6,742 nucleotides of DNA from Candidatus Sulfopaludibacter sp. SbA3 (GCA_945861845.1 CAMAWS010000184.1:1-6742); one strand, 5' to 3'. Shown: positions 1-6,609, numbered from the stretch's first letter. Notes: a model not told the origin generated them from the letters alone. Translations and numbers: made by a program.

Positions 1-54
1 CCGGCCGGACCGGGAATTTCCATGCCTGCATTTCTTCTGACCAAAAGCACTTAA
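1..54 (+). CDS. C-terminal end of an upstream gene (partial, unidentified)
   Basis: Reading from base 1, frame 1 is open for 17 codons (ending ...AFLLTKST) and stops at TAA 52-54. The stop lies 3-7 nt before a strong hairpin terminator, which is where the end of a transcribed gene is expected. Too little protein is visible to assign a family. Frame 3 is also open but runs through the terminator to a stop at 93-95, so it is less likely. The call depends on the position of the terminator and not on any recognised sequence similarity. Confidence 0.35.
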   Translation, partial: PAGPGISMPAFLLTKST

Positions 55-57
55 TGG

Positions 58-87
58 AAAAGGCGGCTGAAATCAGCCGCCCTTTTT
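58..87 (+). terminator. Intrinsic (Rho-independent) terminator of the upstream gene
   Basis: GGCGGCTGA at 62-70 pairs perfectly with TCAGCCGCC at 73-81. With the innermost A-T opened, this is an 8-bp G+C-rich stem with a 4-nt loop. A run of five T at 83-87 follows, and a run of A at 58-61 precedes the stem, so it could work from both sides. It ends only 14 nt before the ATG of the SDR gene, so it isolates that gene from upstream transcription. Confidence 0.85.
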
Positions 88-96
88 GTGTCTAAT
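67..96 (+). promoter_or_regulatory. Candidate sigma-70-type promoter for a leaderless SDR transcript
   Basis: TCTAAT at 91-96 matches five of six bases of the -10 consensus TATAAT. CTGAAA at 67-72 matches four of six of the -35 consensus TTGACA, with an 18-nt spacer. Transcription would start 6-8 nt after the -10 box, at about 102-104, essentially on the ATG at 102. The region just upstream of that ATG has no Shine-Dalgarno sequence, which fits a leaderless mRNA. The -35 box falls inside the terminator hairpin. This is consensus matching by eye and could be chance. Confidence 0.35.
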
Positions 97-101
97 AGCG
101 T

Positions 102-1550
102 ATGTCCAGCACTCTGACTGACCGTTTGCGAGCCGCCGCCGAGCTGCTTGAGTCCATCATCGACGATCGCGGAATGCTTGCCCAGGTGCCTGAAGAAGAC
201 CGAAGGCGGCTTCTCGAAGCCGCGGGCAAGGTTGCGCGTCCTGACACGGTCTCCCGCCGCCGGCTTGCCGAAGCGAACCGGCGCGAACGAAGAGACGCCA
301 GGACACAGCACGAAGAACGCAGGTTGTCCGGCACGGGAATTCGAAAGCTGCGCAGCCAGGCCGTATTCACGACGCCCAATATCTTTCCGCCTGCGGATTT
401 CGAACAGCATGACCGCGAGGATCCGGAATACCGGGAAACGGCAGAACCGCAGCACTGCTACGTCTGCAAGCAGCCCTATACGTCGATCCATCACTTCTAC
501 GACCAGCTTTGCCCTCCATGCGCAGAACTGAACTACGTGAAACGAACCGAGTCGACTGACCTTCGCGGCCGCGTTGCCCTGCTTACCGGCGGCCGCGTCA
601 AGATCGGATATCAGGCCGGCATCAAACTTCTCAGGGCGGGCGCGCGGCTCATCGTGACGACGCGCTTCCCCGCGGACTCCGCCTCGCGTTACGCGCGTGA
701 GGCGGACTTCGCCGATTGGTCGGACCGGCTCGAGATCTTCGGCCTCGACCTGCGCCATACGCCCAGCGTTGAAGCCTTTTGCCGGCAGATGCTTGGAACA
801 CATGACCGCCTGGATTTCATCATCAACAATGCGTGTCAAACAGTGAGGCGGCCGCCGGAGTTCTATCAGCACATGATGGAACGCGAGATGGCTGCGCTGA
901 ACGCCATGCCTGCCTTGCCTTCGGTGGTCCGCAGAATCATGCCATTGCCGGATTCTGCGGAACTTTCGCAGGTGCCGCTCCTGCCCGAAGAACTCGTGGG
1001 CCAGAAGGGCCTGTTCCCGGAAGGCAGGCTGGACCAGGATCTGCAGCAGGTCGACCTGCGTGACCGGAACTCATGGCGGCTGTTGATGGCGGAGGTGCCG
1101 GCGGTGGAACTGCTCGAGGTCCACCTTGTGAACGCCATCGCGCCATTCATCATCAACGCACGGCTCAAACCGTTGATGATGCGCACCCCGGAAAGGGACA
1201 AACACGTCGTCAATGTTTCCGCCGTCGAGGGACAGTTCTACCGCCGGTTCAAAACAACGCGCCATCCCCACACCAACATGGCCAAGGCCGCGCTCAACAT
1301 GATGACGCGCACTTCCGCGACCGACTATCATGCCGCCGGCATCCATATGAACGCGGTGGATACCGGCTGGGTCACGGACGAAGATCCCCTGCACATTGCC
1401 GTCCGCAAAACCGCCGACCATCGATTTCATCCGCCGCTCGACATCGTCGACGGCGCCGCCCGGATCGTGGACCCGATCATCTCGGGTTTCAATACCGGAG
1501 TTCATGTCTGGGGGAAGTTCCTGAAGGACTACCAGCCCACCGATTGGTAG
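102..1550 (+). CDS. Atypical SDR-family oxidoreductase with N-terminal Cys4 zinc-ribbon-like module
   Basis: A 482-residue protein, far longer than a classical SDR of about 250. Residues 1-80 are helical and highly charged. C119-x2-C122 and C137-x2-C140 form a likely zinc site. The Rossmann domain starts near 156: TGGRVKIG (162-169) replaces the usual TGxxxGxG, with Lys at the second Gly. R188 after strand 2 hints at NADP(H). NNA is at 242-244, the helix-4 Asn is probably N344, and the catalytic-type Ser is S373. The YxxxK motif reads T391-N-M-A-K395, so the Lys is kept but the catalytic Tyr is Thr. About 75 extra residues lie between NNA and N344. The usual PG after strand 6 is TG (421-422). 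The fold assignment is firm; substrate and reaction are unknown. The ATG at 102 is preferred because the protein reads naturally from there, although no Shine-Dalgarno is present. It appears to be a single-gene unit. Confidence 0.88.
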   Translation: MSSTLTDRLRAAAELLESIIDDRGMLAQVPEEDRRRLLEAAGKVARPDTVSRRRLAEANRRERRDARTQHEERRLSGTGIRKLRSQAVFTTPNIFPPADFEQHDREDPEYRETAEPQHCYVCKQPYTSIHHFYDQLCPPCAELNYVKRTESTDLRGRVALLTGGRVKIGYQAGIKLLRAGARLIVTTRFPADSASRYAREADFADWSDRLEIFGLDLRHTPSVEAFCRQMLGTHDRLDFIINNACQTVRRPPEFYQHMMEREMAALNAMPALPSVVRRIMPLPDSAELSQVPLLPEELVGQKGLFPEGRLDQDLQQVDLRDRNSWRLLMAEVPAVELLEVHLVNAIAPFIINARLKPLMMRTPERDKHVVNVSAVEGQFYRRFKTTRHPHTNMAKAALNMMTRTSATDYHAAGIHMNAVDTGWVTDEDPLHIAVRKTADHRFHPPLDIVDGAARIVDPIISGFNTGVHVWGKFLKDYQPTDW

Positions 1551-1578
1551 AGTACGTATCCAGCGGAGACATTTTTAA

Positions 1579-1697
1579 ATTGGACGAATCCTGCATCTCA
1601 AATCCGAAATCCGGAAATCTTTAATTGGACGGACGATCCTCCCCGGTCCAATCTGATATTTCGGGATTTCGGATTTGAGATGCAGGATTCGTCCAAT
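1579..1697. repeat. 119-bp intergenic imperfect palindrome with perfect 34-bp arms
   Basis: Bases 1579-1612 are the exact reverse complement of 1664-1697. The symmetry continues inward around the same centre (1638): 1614-1618 pairs with 1658-1662 and 1624-1630 pairs with 1646-1652. The heptamer ATTGGAC therefore occurs four times, twice forward (1579, 1624) and twice inverted (ending 1652 and 1697). The element lies between the SDR stop and the glycosyltransferase. It has no T-tract after it, no clear flanking target-site duplication and no coding content. As RNA it would form a very long hairpin. It resembles extragenic palindromic or MITE-like repeats, but only one copy is present in this window, so the class is inferred. 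Confidence 0.85.
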
Positions 1698-1714
1698 CTC
1701 ACAATCTAGACACC

Positions 1715-1720
1715 GAGAGG
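1715..1720 (+). promoter_or_regulatory. Putative ribosome binding site upstream of the glycosyltransferase
   Basis: GAGAGG is the only purine-rich Shine-Dalgarno-like stretch before the gene. It lies 25 nt before the ATG at 1746, which is too far. It lies 10 nt before an in-frame CTG at 1731, which would add five residues (LHIFA). The site therefore argues for a non-AUG start upstream of the ATG. Confidence 0.35.
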
Positions 1721-1745
1721 AATATCGGCCCTGCACATCTTCGCA

Positions 1746-2585
1746 ATGGTGACGACCCGTCACTCCAATCGCTACACAGACTATGCGGTGTCCTCACTGG
1801 TTGAGAACACAAAGCTGGAACCCGGCGACAAGGTCATCGTTATTGACAATGATCAGGCCTACGCGGGGCTTCCGGAACACTGCCGCGGTCGCGTGACTCT
1901 CCGGGTCAATCCAAAGCCGTTGGGCTTTGCCGCAAACGTGAACCAGATAATGGAACTTGCCGGCGAACAAAAGGCGGACCTGGTTTTCGTCAACAACGAC
2001 ATTGTGTTTTCTCCCGGATGGTTCGATGCGATTCGTCCCGGCGGACCCTTTCTTACATCGCCGCTGTCCAATGCCGAGTTGCCCTACACGAACGGACACT
2101 TTGAATGTAAGTATGAAATGAATATCGAGGATTACGTGGGCAACGAGCTGCGTTTTCGTAAAATTGTGCGCGACCACCAGAAACGCTACAGCGGCTTCCT
2201 CGAAGTCCTCTTCCTGACGTTTTTTGCGGTGAAGATTCCGTACGAAGTATTCTCGGTGGTTGGCAGTTTCGACGAGAGTTTTGGAATTGGCGGCGGGGAG
2301 GACAAGGACTATTGCATTCGCTGTCACGAGCAGGGGATCCCGCTACGTTACGCGCTGCCTTCCTATGTTCTCCATTTCCACGGCAAGTCCACATGGCGCG
2401 GAGCAGAAACGAAAGATCAAATGGACGAGCGCAACCGCACCTACACGGAACGCTTCAAACAGAAATGGGGCGACGCGCTGTTTGAAGCTTTTATCTACAT
2501 GGAGACCAAGAACCTTCCGCAGGACGCGCAGCAGGCCTACGAGCAGGGCGACTACCGCCGGATGGTTGGACTGCTCAAGGGTTGA
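1746..2585 (+). CDS. Family 2 (GT-A fold) glycosyltransferase
   Basis: A 279-residue soluble GT-A glycosyltransferase, expected to move a sugar from a nucleotide-sugar donor to a glycan, lipid or protein acceptor at the cytoplasmic face. Visible GT2 landmarks are VIDND (32-36) after strand 2, NPKPLGFAANVN (55-66) for nucleotide binding, VNND (82-85) in the DxD metal-binding position, GGGEDKDY (182-189) carrying the ED-type catalytic-base region, and LHFHGKSTW (209-217) with a likely metal-binding His. No membrane segment is evident. The ATG at 1746 probably truncates the first beta strand: in-frame codons upstream read LHIFA just before the Met, and the only Shine-Dalgarno-like site fits a CTG at 1731. 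A stop at 1707-1709 limits any further extension. The hydrolase-like gene follows on the same strand. Acceptor and product are not predictable. Confidence 0.85.
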   Translation: MVTTRHSNRYTDYAVSSLVENTKLEPGDKVIVIDNDQAYAGLPEHCRGRVTLRVNPKPLGFAANVNQIMELAGEQKADLVFVNNDIVFSPGWFDAIRPGGPFLTSPLSNAELPYTNGHFECKYEMNIEDYVGNELRFRKIVRDHQKRYSGFLEVLFLTFFAVKIPYEVFSVVGSFDESFGIGGGEDKDYCIRCHEQGIPLRYALPSYVLHFHGKSTWRGAETKDQMDERNRTYTERFKQKWGDALFEAFIYMETKNLPQDAQQAYEQGDYRRMVGLLKG

Positions 2586-2610
2586 CAGCTGGGTGTAATT
2601 TTATCCACAT

Positions 2611-2614
2611 GGAG
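2611..2614 (+). promoter_or_regulatory. Shine-Dalgarno that decides the hydrolase start
   Basis: GGAG lies 9 nt before the ATG at 2624, normal spacing for a ribosome binding site. The earlier in-frame candidates, TTG at 2582 and ATGs at 2609 and 2615, lack such a site. Starting at 2624 also gives a compact signal peptide with a basic N-terminus. Confidence 0.6.
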
Positions 2615-2623
2615 ATGATCACA

Positions 2624-4129
2624 ATGAAGACAGATGGCAAGAGATGGGCAATATCCCTGATTGGCGCGATGAGTATGGTCCTCGTTATGACCTGCCTGGC
2701 TGCGGCGCAGACCGCCGGGGGCGCCTTGCCGATTCCCGTCCCCACGGCCACCGGTCCGGTTCCGGTCAGTTCGGATTCCCTCCCGTTTTCCACGGCCAGC
2801 CGAAGTGAACCCGCCATCGACCTTGCAGCCCAGGGATACTTAGAGGAAGAGTTCTTCGTCACCGGCACCGGCAACGTTTACGACTGGGCGCCTGACGGCA
2901 GCATCAAGGTTCGAACCCCCGGACTTCCTTTCACCACCCGCATCCTCGTTCGCCGTCCGTCCGACAAGACTCGCTTCAGCGGCACCGTTCTCGTGGATGT
3001 CAGCAACCGCGGCGATGGCTTTGACACGTATGCAACATGGGGACAATTGCACGATTACCTGCTTGCCAACAGACACGCCTACGTTGGAGTAACCGCGTTT
3101 GCCGGCAACGTCGCAGCGCTCAAGAAATTCAACCCGGCCCGGTATGCGCCGCTCTCATTTCCCAAGCCGGCCGAAACGTGCGGACCCGCTGGCCGGGCGC
3201 CTGAATTCGAGGATGGCGTCCGGTGGGACGTGATCAGCCAGATCGGCGCCCTGCTGAAGAGCAACGCGCAATCGAACCCGCTGGCTGGTTACGCGGTGCA
3301 GTATGTGTACGCCAGCATGCAGTCCGCAGGCGACATGCCCACTTATGTGAATGCCTTTCCACGCAACATGAAGTTGGGAAACGGCAAACCCGCCTACGAC
3401 GCATTTCTCATCAAGGACAGTGGCGGACCGGGAGCGCTTAACTCCTGCGCCCAGCGGCTGGCTGAGGGAGATCCAAGACTGGTCATCCGTAATGTCGGGG
3501 TGCCGGTCATTCAGATCCTCGCGCAGAACGCAATCACGGCCAACACCCGGCGTCCCGACAGCGATGCGGCAGGCGATCAGTTCCGCAGGTACGAACTGCC
3601 TGGAGCCAGCCATTTCGACCTGTGGCATTTCATGTATCGGCCTCCCCTGAAGGACATCACCGCGGCGGGAATAAAGCCTGAGGACTACTTCCAGGTTCCT
3701 CGCGAATGCGAGCCCGCGCGCGCTCCAATCAACGATTTTCCCCAACCGTATTTCTTCAATGCGGCATTCGCCAATCTCGATCAATGGGTCCGCAAAGGCA
3801 CTCCGCCGCCCAAAGCGGGCTTCGTCGAGCTCAAGGATGGAAAAGGACCGGAATTCGTAAACGACGAATTCGGCAATGTGCGTGGAGGTATTCGGAGTCC
3901 ATGGTTCGATGTGCCAGCGGGAACTTTCTATCCCGAGATGAAGGGACCCGGCATGTGCAGAAGCATTGGCTATTGGGCGCCGTTCAGCTGGACGCGCCTC
4001 GAAGCACTCTATGGCAACCGCCAGAACTACACGAAAAAGTTCCTCGAATCTGTGGATCGGCTCGTGACGGAGCATTGGGTCACTGCAGCCGACGGCGACA
4101 AGCTCAAGGCTGACCTTCAGCTTCGATAA
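2624..4129 (+). CDS. Secreted alpha/beta hydrolase-domain protein, possibly catalytically altered
   Basis: From ATG 2624 the protein has 501 residues. The frame is open back to a TTG at 2582, which would overlap the glycosyltransferase stop. Residues 1-30 form a signal peptide: basic start (K2, K6, R7), hydrophobic core about 9-25, and a likely signal peptidase I site after LAAA. VMTC is a poor lipobox, so periplasmic or secreted is favoured. The body resembles the large bacterial alpha/beta hydrolase-domain family. ASMQSA (230-235) with following TYVNAF sits where I recall family members having GxSxS, and YELPGASHFD (323-332) carries the expected His (H330). The expected nucleophile position appears to be Met232, and the acid region reads AQNA (300-303). 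These alignments are from memory. Substrate is unknown; esterase-like is possible. It may be co-transcribed with the glycosyltransferase 38 nt upstream, and it overlaps rsmH tail to tail. Confidence 0.75.
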   Translation: MKTDGKRWAISLIGAMSMVLVMTCLAAAQTAGGALPIPVPTATGPVPVSSDSLPFSTASRSEPAIDLAAQGYLEEEFFVTGTGNVYDWAPDGSIKVRTPGLPFTTRILVRRPSDKTRFSGTVLVDVSNRGDGFDTYATWGQLHDYLLANRHAYVGVTAFAGNVAALKKFNPARYAPLSFPKPAETCGPAGRAPEFEDGVRWDVISQIGALLKSNAQSNPLAGYAVQYVYASMQSAGDMPTYVNAFPRNMKLGNGKPAYDAFLIKDSGGPGALNSCAQRLAEGDPRLVIRNVGVPVIQILAQNAITANTRRPDSDAAGDQFRRYELPGASHFDLWHFMYRPPLKDITAAGIKPEDYFQVPRECEPARAPINDFPQPYFFNAAFANLDQWVRKGTPPPKAGFVELKDGKGPEFVNDEFGNVRGGIRSPWFDVPAGTFYPEMKGPGMCRSIGYWAPFSWTRLEALYGNRQNYTKKFLESVDRLVTEHWVTAADGDKLKADLQLR

Positions 4130-5135
4130 TTGCGGCGATGGCCCGCCGGGCCCAACGAAGCTTGGCGCTCCGCGAGCGAGGATTGGCTCGAACCTCATCC
4201 GGCGCAGGACGCAGAGCTTCGTGGGCAATTTCAGCATAGGTGCCGTCGCGCTCACCGGACTGGAACGCCTTCTTCACGCGGCGATCTTCACCGGAATGGA
4301 AAGTAAGGATTGCGACCCGGCCGCCCGGCTTGAGACACATCGGAATATTGCGCAGAAAAGCGTCGAGGGCCCCGAATTCGTCGTTTACCGCAATGCGCAG
4401 GGCCTGGAACACGCGGCGCACCGAATCGTCGTCCCTGCCTGCCTTCCGGATCGTCGCGGCAAGGCCAGTCGTCGTCGCGATAGGAGTCTTCAAGATCTCG
4501 CGGGCGAGAGGCTCGGCATTCGGTTCATCTGAGTTCTCGATCAGCAGCGTAGCGAGTGTTTCCGGATCGAGGCTCGCGAGAAGGGCGCTTGCGGGCTGTC
4601 CGCGACGAGGATTCATCCGCAGGTCAAGCGGCGCATCGTACTTATAAGTGAAACCCCGCGCAGGATTGTCGATCTGCATTGAAGAAAGGCCCAGGTCCGC
4701 GAGAATCAGATCGGCAGGCTCCGGAAGTACCTTTGCAAGGCCCGCAAAGTTTGTTCGATGAGCAGTGAAACTTTCCGGACCAAAACCCAGCTGCCGAAGA
4801 CGCGCCTCCGTTTTGGGAAGTTCGATGGGATCGATATCGAGCCCGATCAGGTGACCACCCGGCTGGATCGCCATTAAGAGTGCGTGGGCGTGACCACCGT
4901 AGCCGATGGTGCAGTCGACGGCAATTTCACCGGCCCTGGGAGCGAGTACCTGCAGGACTTCGCGCACCATGATGGGACGATGAGTGCCTACAGGAGTCTT
5001 CCCGCTGGCGAGCACCTTTGCGACTTCCTCGGCGTATCGCTCCGGCGCATGCTCCTTGTATTTCTCGGCGAAGTGGCGCGGATTCCTGCCACTGTAGCGT
5101 GGCCGCCGCTTGTGCCTGCCTGGTGATTCGGACAT
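4104..5135 (-). CDS. rsmH: 16S rRNA (cytosine(1402)-N(4))-methyltransferase RsmH
   Basis: A SAM-dependent cytoplasmic enzyme that N4-methylates C1402 of 16S rRNA in the decoding centre of the 30S subunit. All RsmH/MraW landmarks are visible in order: HRPIM (52-56), DCTIGYGGH (74-82) for SAM binding, GLDIDP (98-103), ADLGLSSMQ (146-154), RGFTY (160-164), PLDLRM (169-174), RVFQALRIAVNDE (241-253), TFHSGEDRRVK (278-288) and NPRSRSAKLR (318-327). The protein has 343 residues, against about 310 usually. The excess is a basic N-terminal extension of some 50 residues containing NPRHFAEKYKEHAPERYAEE, which leads into SGKTPVGTHRPI. The usual mraZ, ftsL and ftsI neighbours are absent. It is transcribed divergently from dctA and convergently with the hydrolase-like gene. 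Its Shine-Dalgarno is weak. Confidence 0.97.
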   Translation of the reverse strand: MSESPGRHKRRPRYSGRNPRHFAEKYKEHAPERYAEEVAKVLASGKTPVGTHRPIMVREVLQVLAPRAGEIAVDCTIGYGGHAHALLMAIQPGGHLIGLDIDPIELPKTEARLRQLGFGPESFTAHRTNFAGLAKVLPEPADLILADLGLSSMQIDNPARGFTYKYDAPLDLRMNPRRGQPASALLASLDPETLATLLIENSDEPNAEPLAREILKTPIATTTGLAATIRKAGRDDDSVRRVFQALRIAVNDEFGALDAFLRNIPMCLKPGGRVAILTFHSGEDRRVKKAFQSGERDGTYAEIAHEALRPAPDEVRANPRSRSAKLRWARRAIAAIIEAEGQP

Positions 5136-5235
5136 TTGCGGATCTTATCGGAATCTGCGTAGTTCGCCCATCGTGAAACTCCGGGGTGGACCGGCTAAGC
5201 GCTCACAACGAGGAAGCGTCCGCCGGAATGCAGGA

Positions 5236-5244
5236 TGCTATAGT
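5236..5244 (+). promoter_or_regulatory. Candidate extended -10 promoter element for dctA
   Basis: TGCTATAGT is an extended -10 (TGn followed by TATAGT, five of six consensus bases) 38 nt before the dctA ATG, predicting a leader of about 32 nt. No good -35 is seen at 5216-5221, as tolerated by extended -10 promoters. The box lies in a near-palindrome at 5233-5248 (GGAT ... ATCC), so part of it also reads on the minus strand, towards rsmH. The 147-bp gap between the two divergent genes holds nothing else I can identify. Confidence 0.4.
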
Positions 5245-5273
5245 ATCCGCCACATATCTCAAATCAGGACGCT

Positions 5274-5280
5274 AAGGGGA
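5274..5280 (+). promoter_or_regulatory. Ribosome binding site of dctA
   Basis: AAGGGGA ends 2 nt before the ATG at 5283, so its AAGG core has roughly 5 nt of spacing. This is strong and supports the chosen start, which also gives the usual DctA N-terminus. Confidence 0.7.
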
Positions 5281-5282
5281 AC

Positions 5283-6536
5283 ATGAAACGACTCGTCGGC
5301 CAACTATATTTCTGGGTTCTTCTCGCGATTCTCGCGGGAGGAATCTTCGGCTTTGTCAATCCAGAGCAGGCCGTGAAGCTCAAGCCGCTCGGCGATGGAT
5401 TCATCGCGCTGGTCAAGATGCTGATCAGTCCGATAATTTTCTGTACGGTCGTCCTCGGTATCGCAGGCGCGGGAGACATGAGAAAAGTCGGCCGCGTCGG
5501 GGGCAAGGCGCTGCTCTACTTTGAGGTGGTTTCGACGTTCGCGCTGGTGATCGGCCTTATTGTTGTAAATGTCGTAAAGCCAGGCGCCGGCTTCAACGTG
5601 GATCCTGCGACGCTCGATGCAACCGCGGTGGCGGATTATGCGAAACGCGCGGCGACTCAAACCACCGGCGACTTCATCCTGCACGTGATTCCGGTGACCT
5701 TCCTCGATGCCTTCACAGGTTCGGGCGATCTGCTCCAGGTCCTGTTCGTCGCGATCCTGTTCGGATACGCGATGATGCACATTGGCAAGGCCGGCGAGGT
5801 GGTCCACCACTTCATGGAAGCCGCCTTCCAGATCTTCTTCAAAATGATGAGCGTCCTTATGAAGCTCGCGCCAATCGGCGCCGGCGGAGCGATGGCATTC
5901 ACGATCGGCAGGTATGGGTTAGCGGCGCTCCGGCCCCTTGCTGCACTGATGGGCAGCTTCTATCTAACGTGCGCGCTGTTTGTCCTGGTTGTGCTCGGTA
6001 CGATTGCGGCGGTTACGGGATTCAGCATCCTCCGATACATCATGTATATAAAGGATGAGCTGCTGACCGTCCTCGGTACGGCATCTTCAGAATCCGCGCT
6101 GGTGCCCCTGATGCAGAAGCTGGAAAAGCTGGGTTGTTCGAAGTCCGTAGTGGGGCTGGTTGTGCCATCCGGATACTCCTTCAACCTGGACGGCACGAAT
6201 ATCTACATCACGATGGCCGCAATGTTCGTTGCCCAGGCATTGAACATCGACCTGACATTGAGGCAGCAACTCACTCTCCTGTTCGTGGCGATGCTCACAT
6301 CGAAGGGCGCGTCGGGAGTAACCGGAGCCGGATTCATTACATTGGCTGCAACCCTTGCAGTTGTTCCTTCGATACCCGTGGCCGGTCTCGCGCTGATCCT
6401 GGGCATCGACCGGTTCATGTCTGAATCGCGTTCGATCACGAATTTCATTGGGAATGGCGTGGCGGCAATCGTCGTGTCGAAGTGGGAAAACGAACTCGAT
6501 TTCGTGAAATTAAAGAAAGAACTCGGTGTTGGTTAA
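5283..6536 (+). CDS. dctA: C4-dicarboxylate:cation symporter, DctA-like (DAACS family)
   Basis: A 417-residue inner-membrane symporter of the dicarboxylate/amino acid:cation family, predicted to import succinate, fumarate or malate with H+ or Na+. The first 90 residues give several hydrophobic segments. The substrate core is diagnostic: GTASSES (265-271) at hairpin HP1, [16 protein letters not shown] (293-308) in the TM7 region, [12 protein letters not shown] (340-351) at HP2, and [18 protein letters not shown] (374-391) with R383 and N387 in TM8. These match DctA better than the glutamate transporter GltP, especially the stretch from VVPSGYSF onward and the [11 protein letters not shown] tail (396-406). 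Length is typical, about 420-430. The gene stands alone: no DctB/DctD two-component regulator is in the window. A short hairpin follows at 6542-6558. Substrate specificity is inferred from motif similarity. Confidence 0.92.
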   Translation: MKRLVGQLYFWVLLAILAGGIFGFVNPEQAVKLKPLGDGFIALVKMLISPIIFCTVVLGIAGAGDMRKVGRVGGKALLYFEVVSTFALVIGLIVVNVVKPGAGFNVDPATLDATAVADYAKRAATQTTGDFILHVIPVTFLDAFTGSGDLLQVLFVAILFGYAMMHIGKAGEVVHHFMEAAFQIFFKMMSVLMKLAPIGAGGAMAFTIGRYGLAALRPLAALMGSFYLTCALFVLVVLGTIAAVTGFSILRYIMYIKDELLTVLGTASSESALVPLMQKLEKLGCSKSVVGLVVPSGYSFNLDGTNIYITMAAMFVAQALNIDLTLRQQLTLLFVAMLTSKGASGVTGAGFITLAATLAVVPSIPVAGLALILGIDRFMSESRSITNFIGNGVAAIVVSKWENELDFVKLKKELGVG

Positions 6537-6541
6537 ACACG

Positions 6542-6558
6542 GTGGCCCCGAGGGCCAC
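6542..6558 (+). terminator. Stem-loop after dctA, possible terminator
   Basis: GTGGCCC (6542-6548) and GGGCCAC (6552-6558) form a perfect 7-bp stem with a CGA loop, starting 6 nt after the dctA stop codon. Position and stability fit a transcript end. There is no T-run after it, so it may instead protect the 3' end or act with Rho. Confidence 0.45.
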
Positions 6559-6609
6559 TAAATGGAAGCTTCGCGCCTGGGGGCTTTGCGCAAAAAAGCC
6601 GGTAGAGTA

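Noticed and set aside
51..872. Minus-strand open frame of 273 codons opposite the SDR gene start
   Set aside because: It is antisense to the SDR and runs through the terminator hairpin, and no family resemblance is visible.
1073..1624. Plus-strand open frame overlapping the SDR 3' part and entering the palindrome
   Set aside because: It is out of frame with clear SDR motifs, its translation is low-complexity Arg/His/Gly-rich, and it has no ribosome binding site.
1579..1697. Interpreting the palindrome as a CRISPR array or as an ordinary terminator
   Set aside because: There are no regularly spaced direct repeats with unique spacers. The arms are inverted, far longer than a terminator stem, and followed by no T-run.
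2582..2623. TTG at 2582 as the hydrolase start, overlapping the glycosyltransferase stop
   Set aside because: It would add 14 residues ahead of a normal signal peptide, whereas ATG 2624 has a correctly spaced GGAG.
4140..4152. GGCCC-GCC-GGGCC hairpin just after the hydrolase stop, as its terminator
   Set aside because: It is only a 5-bp stem without a T-run and lies inside conserved rsmH coding sequence, so composition alone can explain it.
3155..4255. Long minus-strand open frame (366 codons) opposite the hydrolase-like gene
   Set aside because: It lies almost entirely antisense to a recognisable protein family with a signal peptide. Its translation shows no motif I know and is rich in Arg and in composition-driven residues, as expected of a shadow frame in G+C-rich DNA.
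5304..5810. Minus-strand open frame of 168 codons inside dctA
   Set aside because: It is a charged antisense shadow of a well-conserved membrane transporter gene.
6582..6600. GGCTTT / AAAGCC stem as a second dctA terminator
   Set aside because: It is a weak 6-bp stem with an A-rich loop and no T-run on either strand after it.
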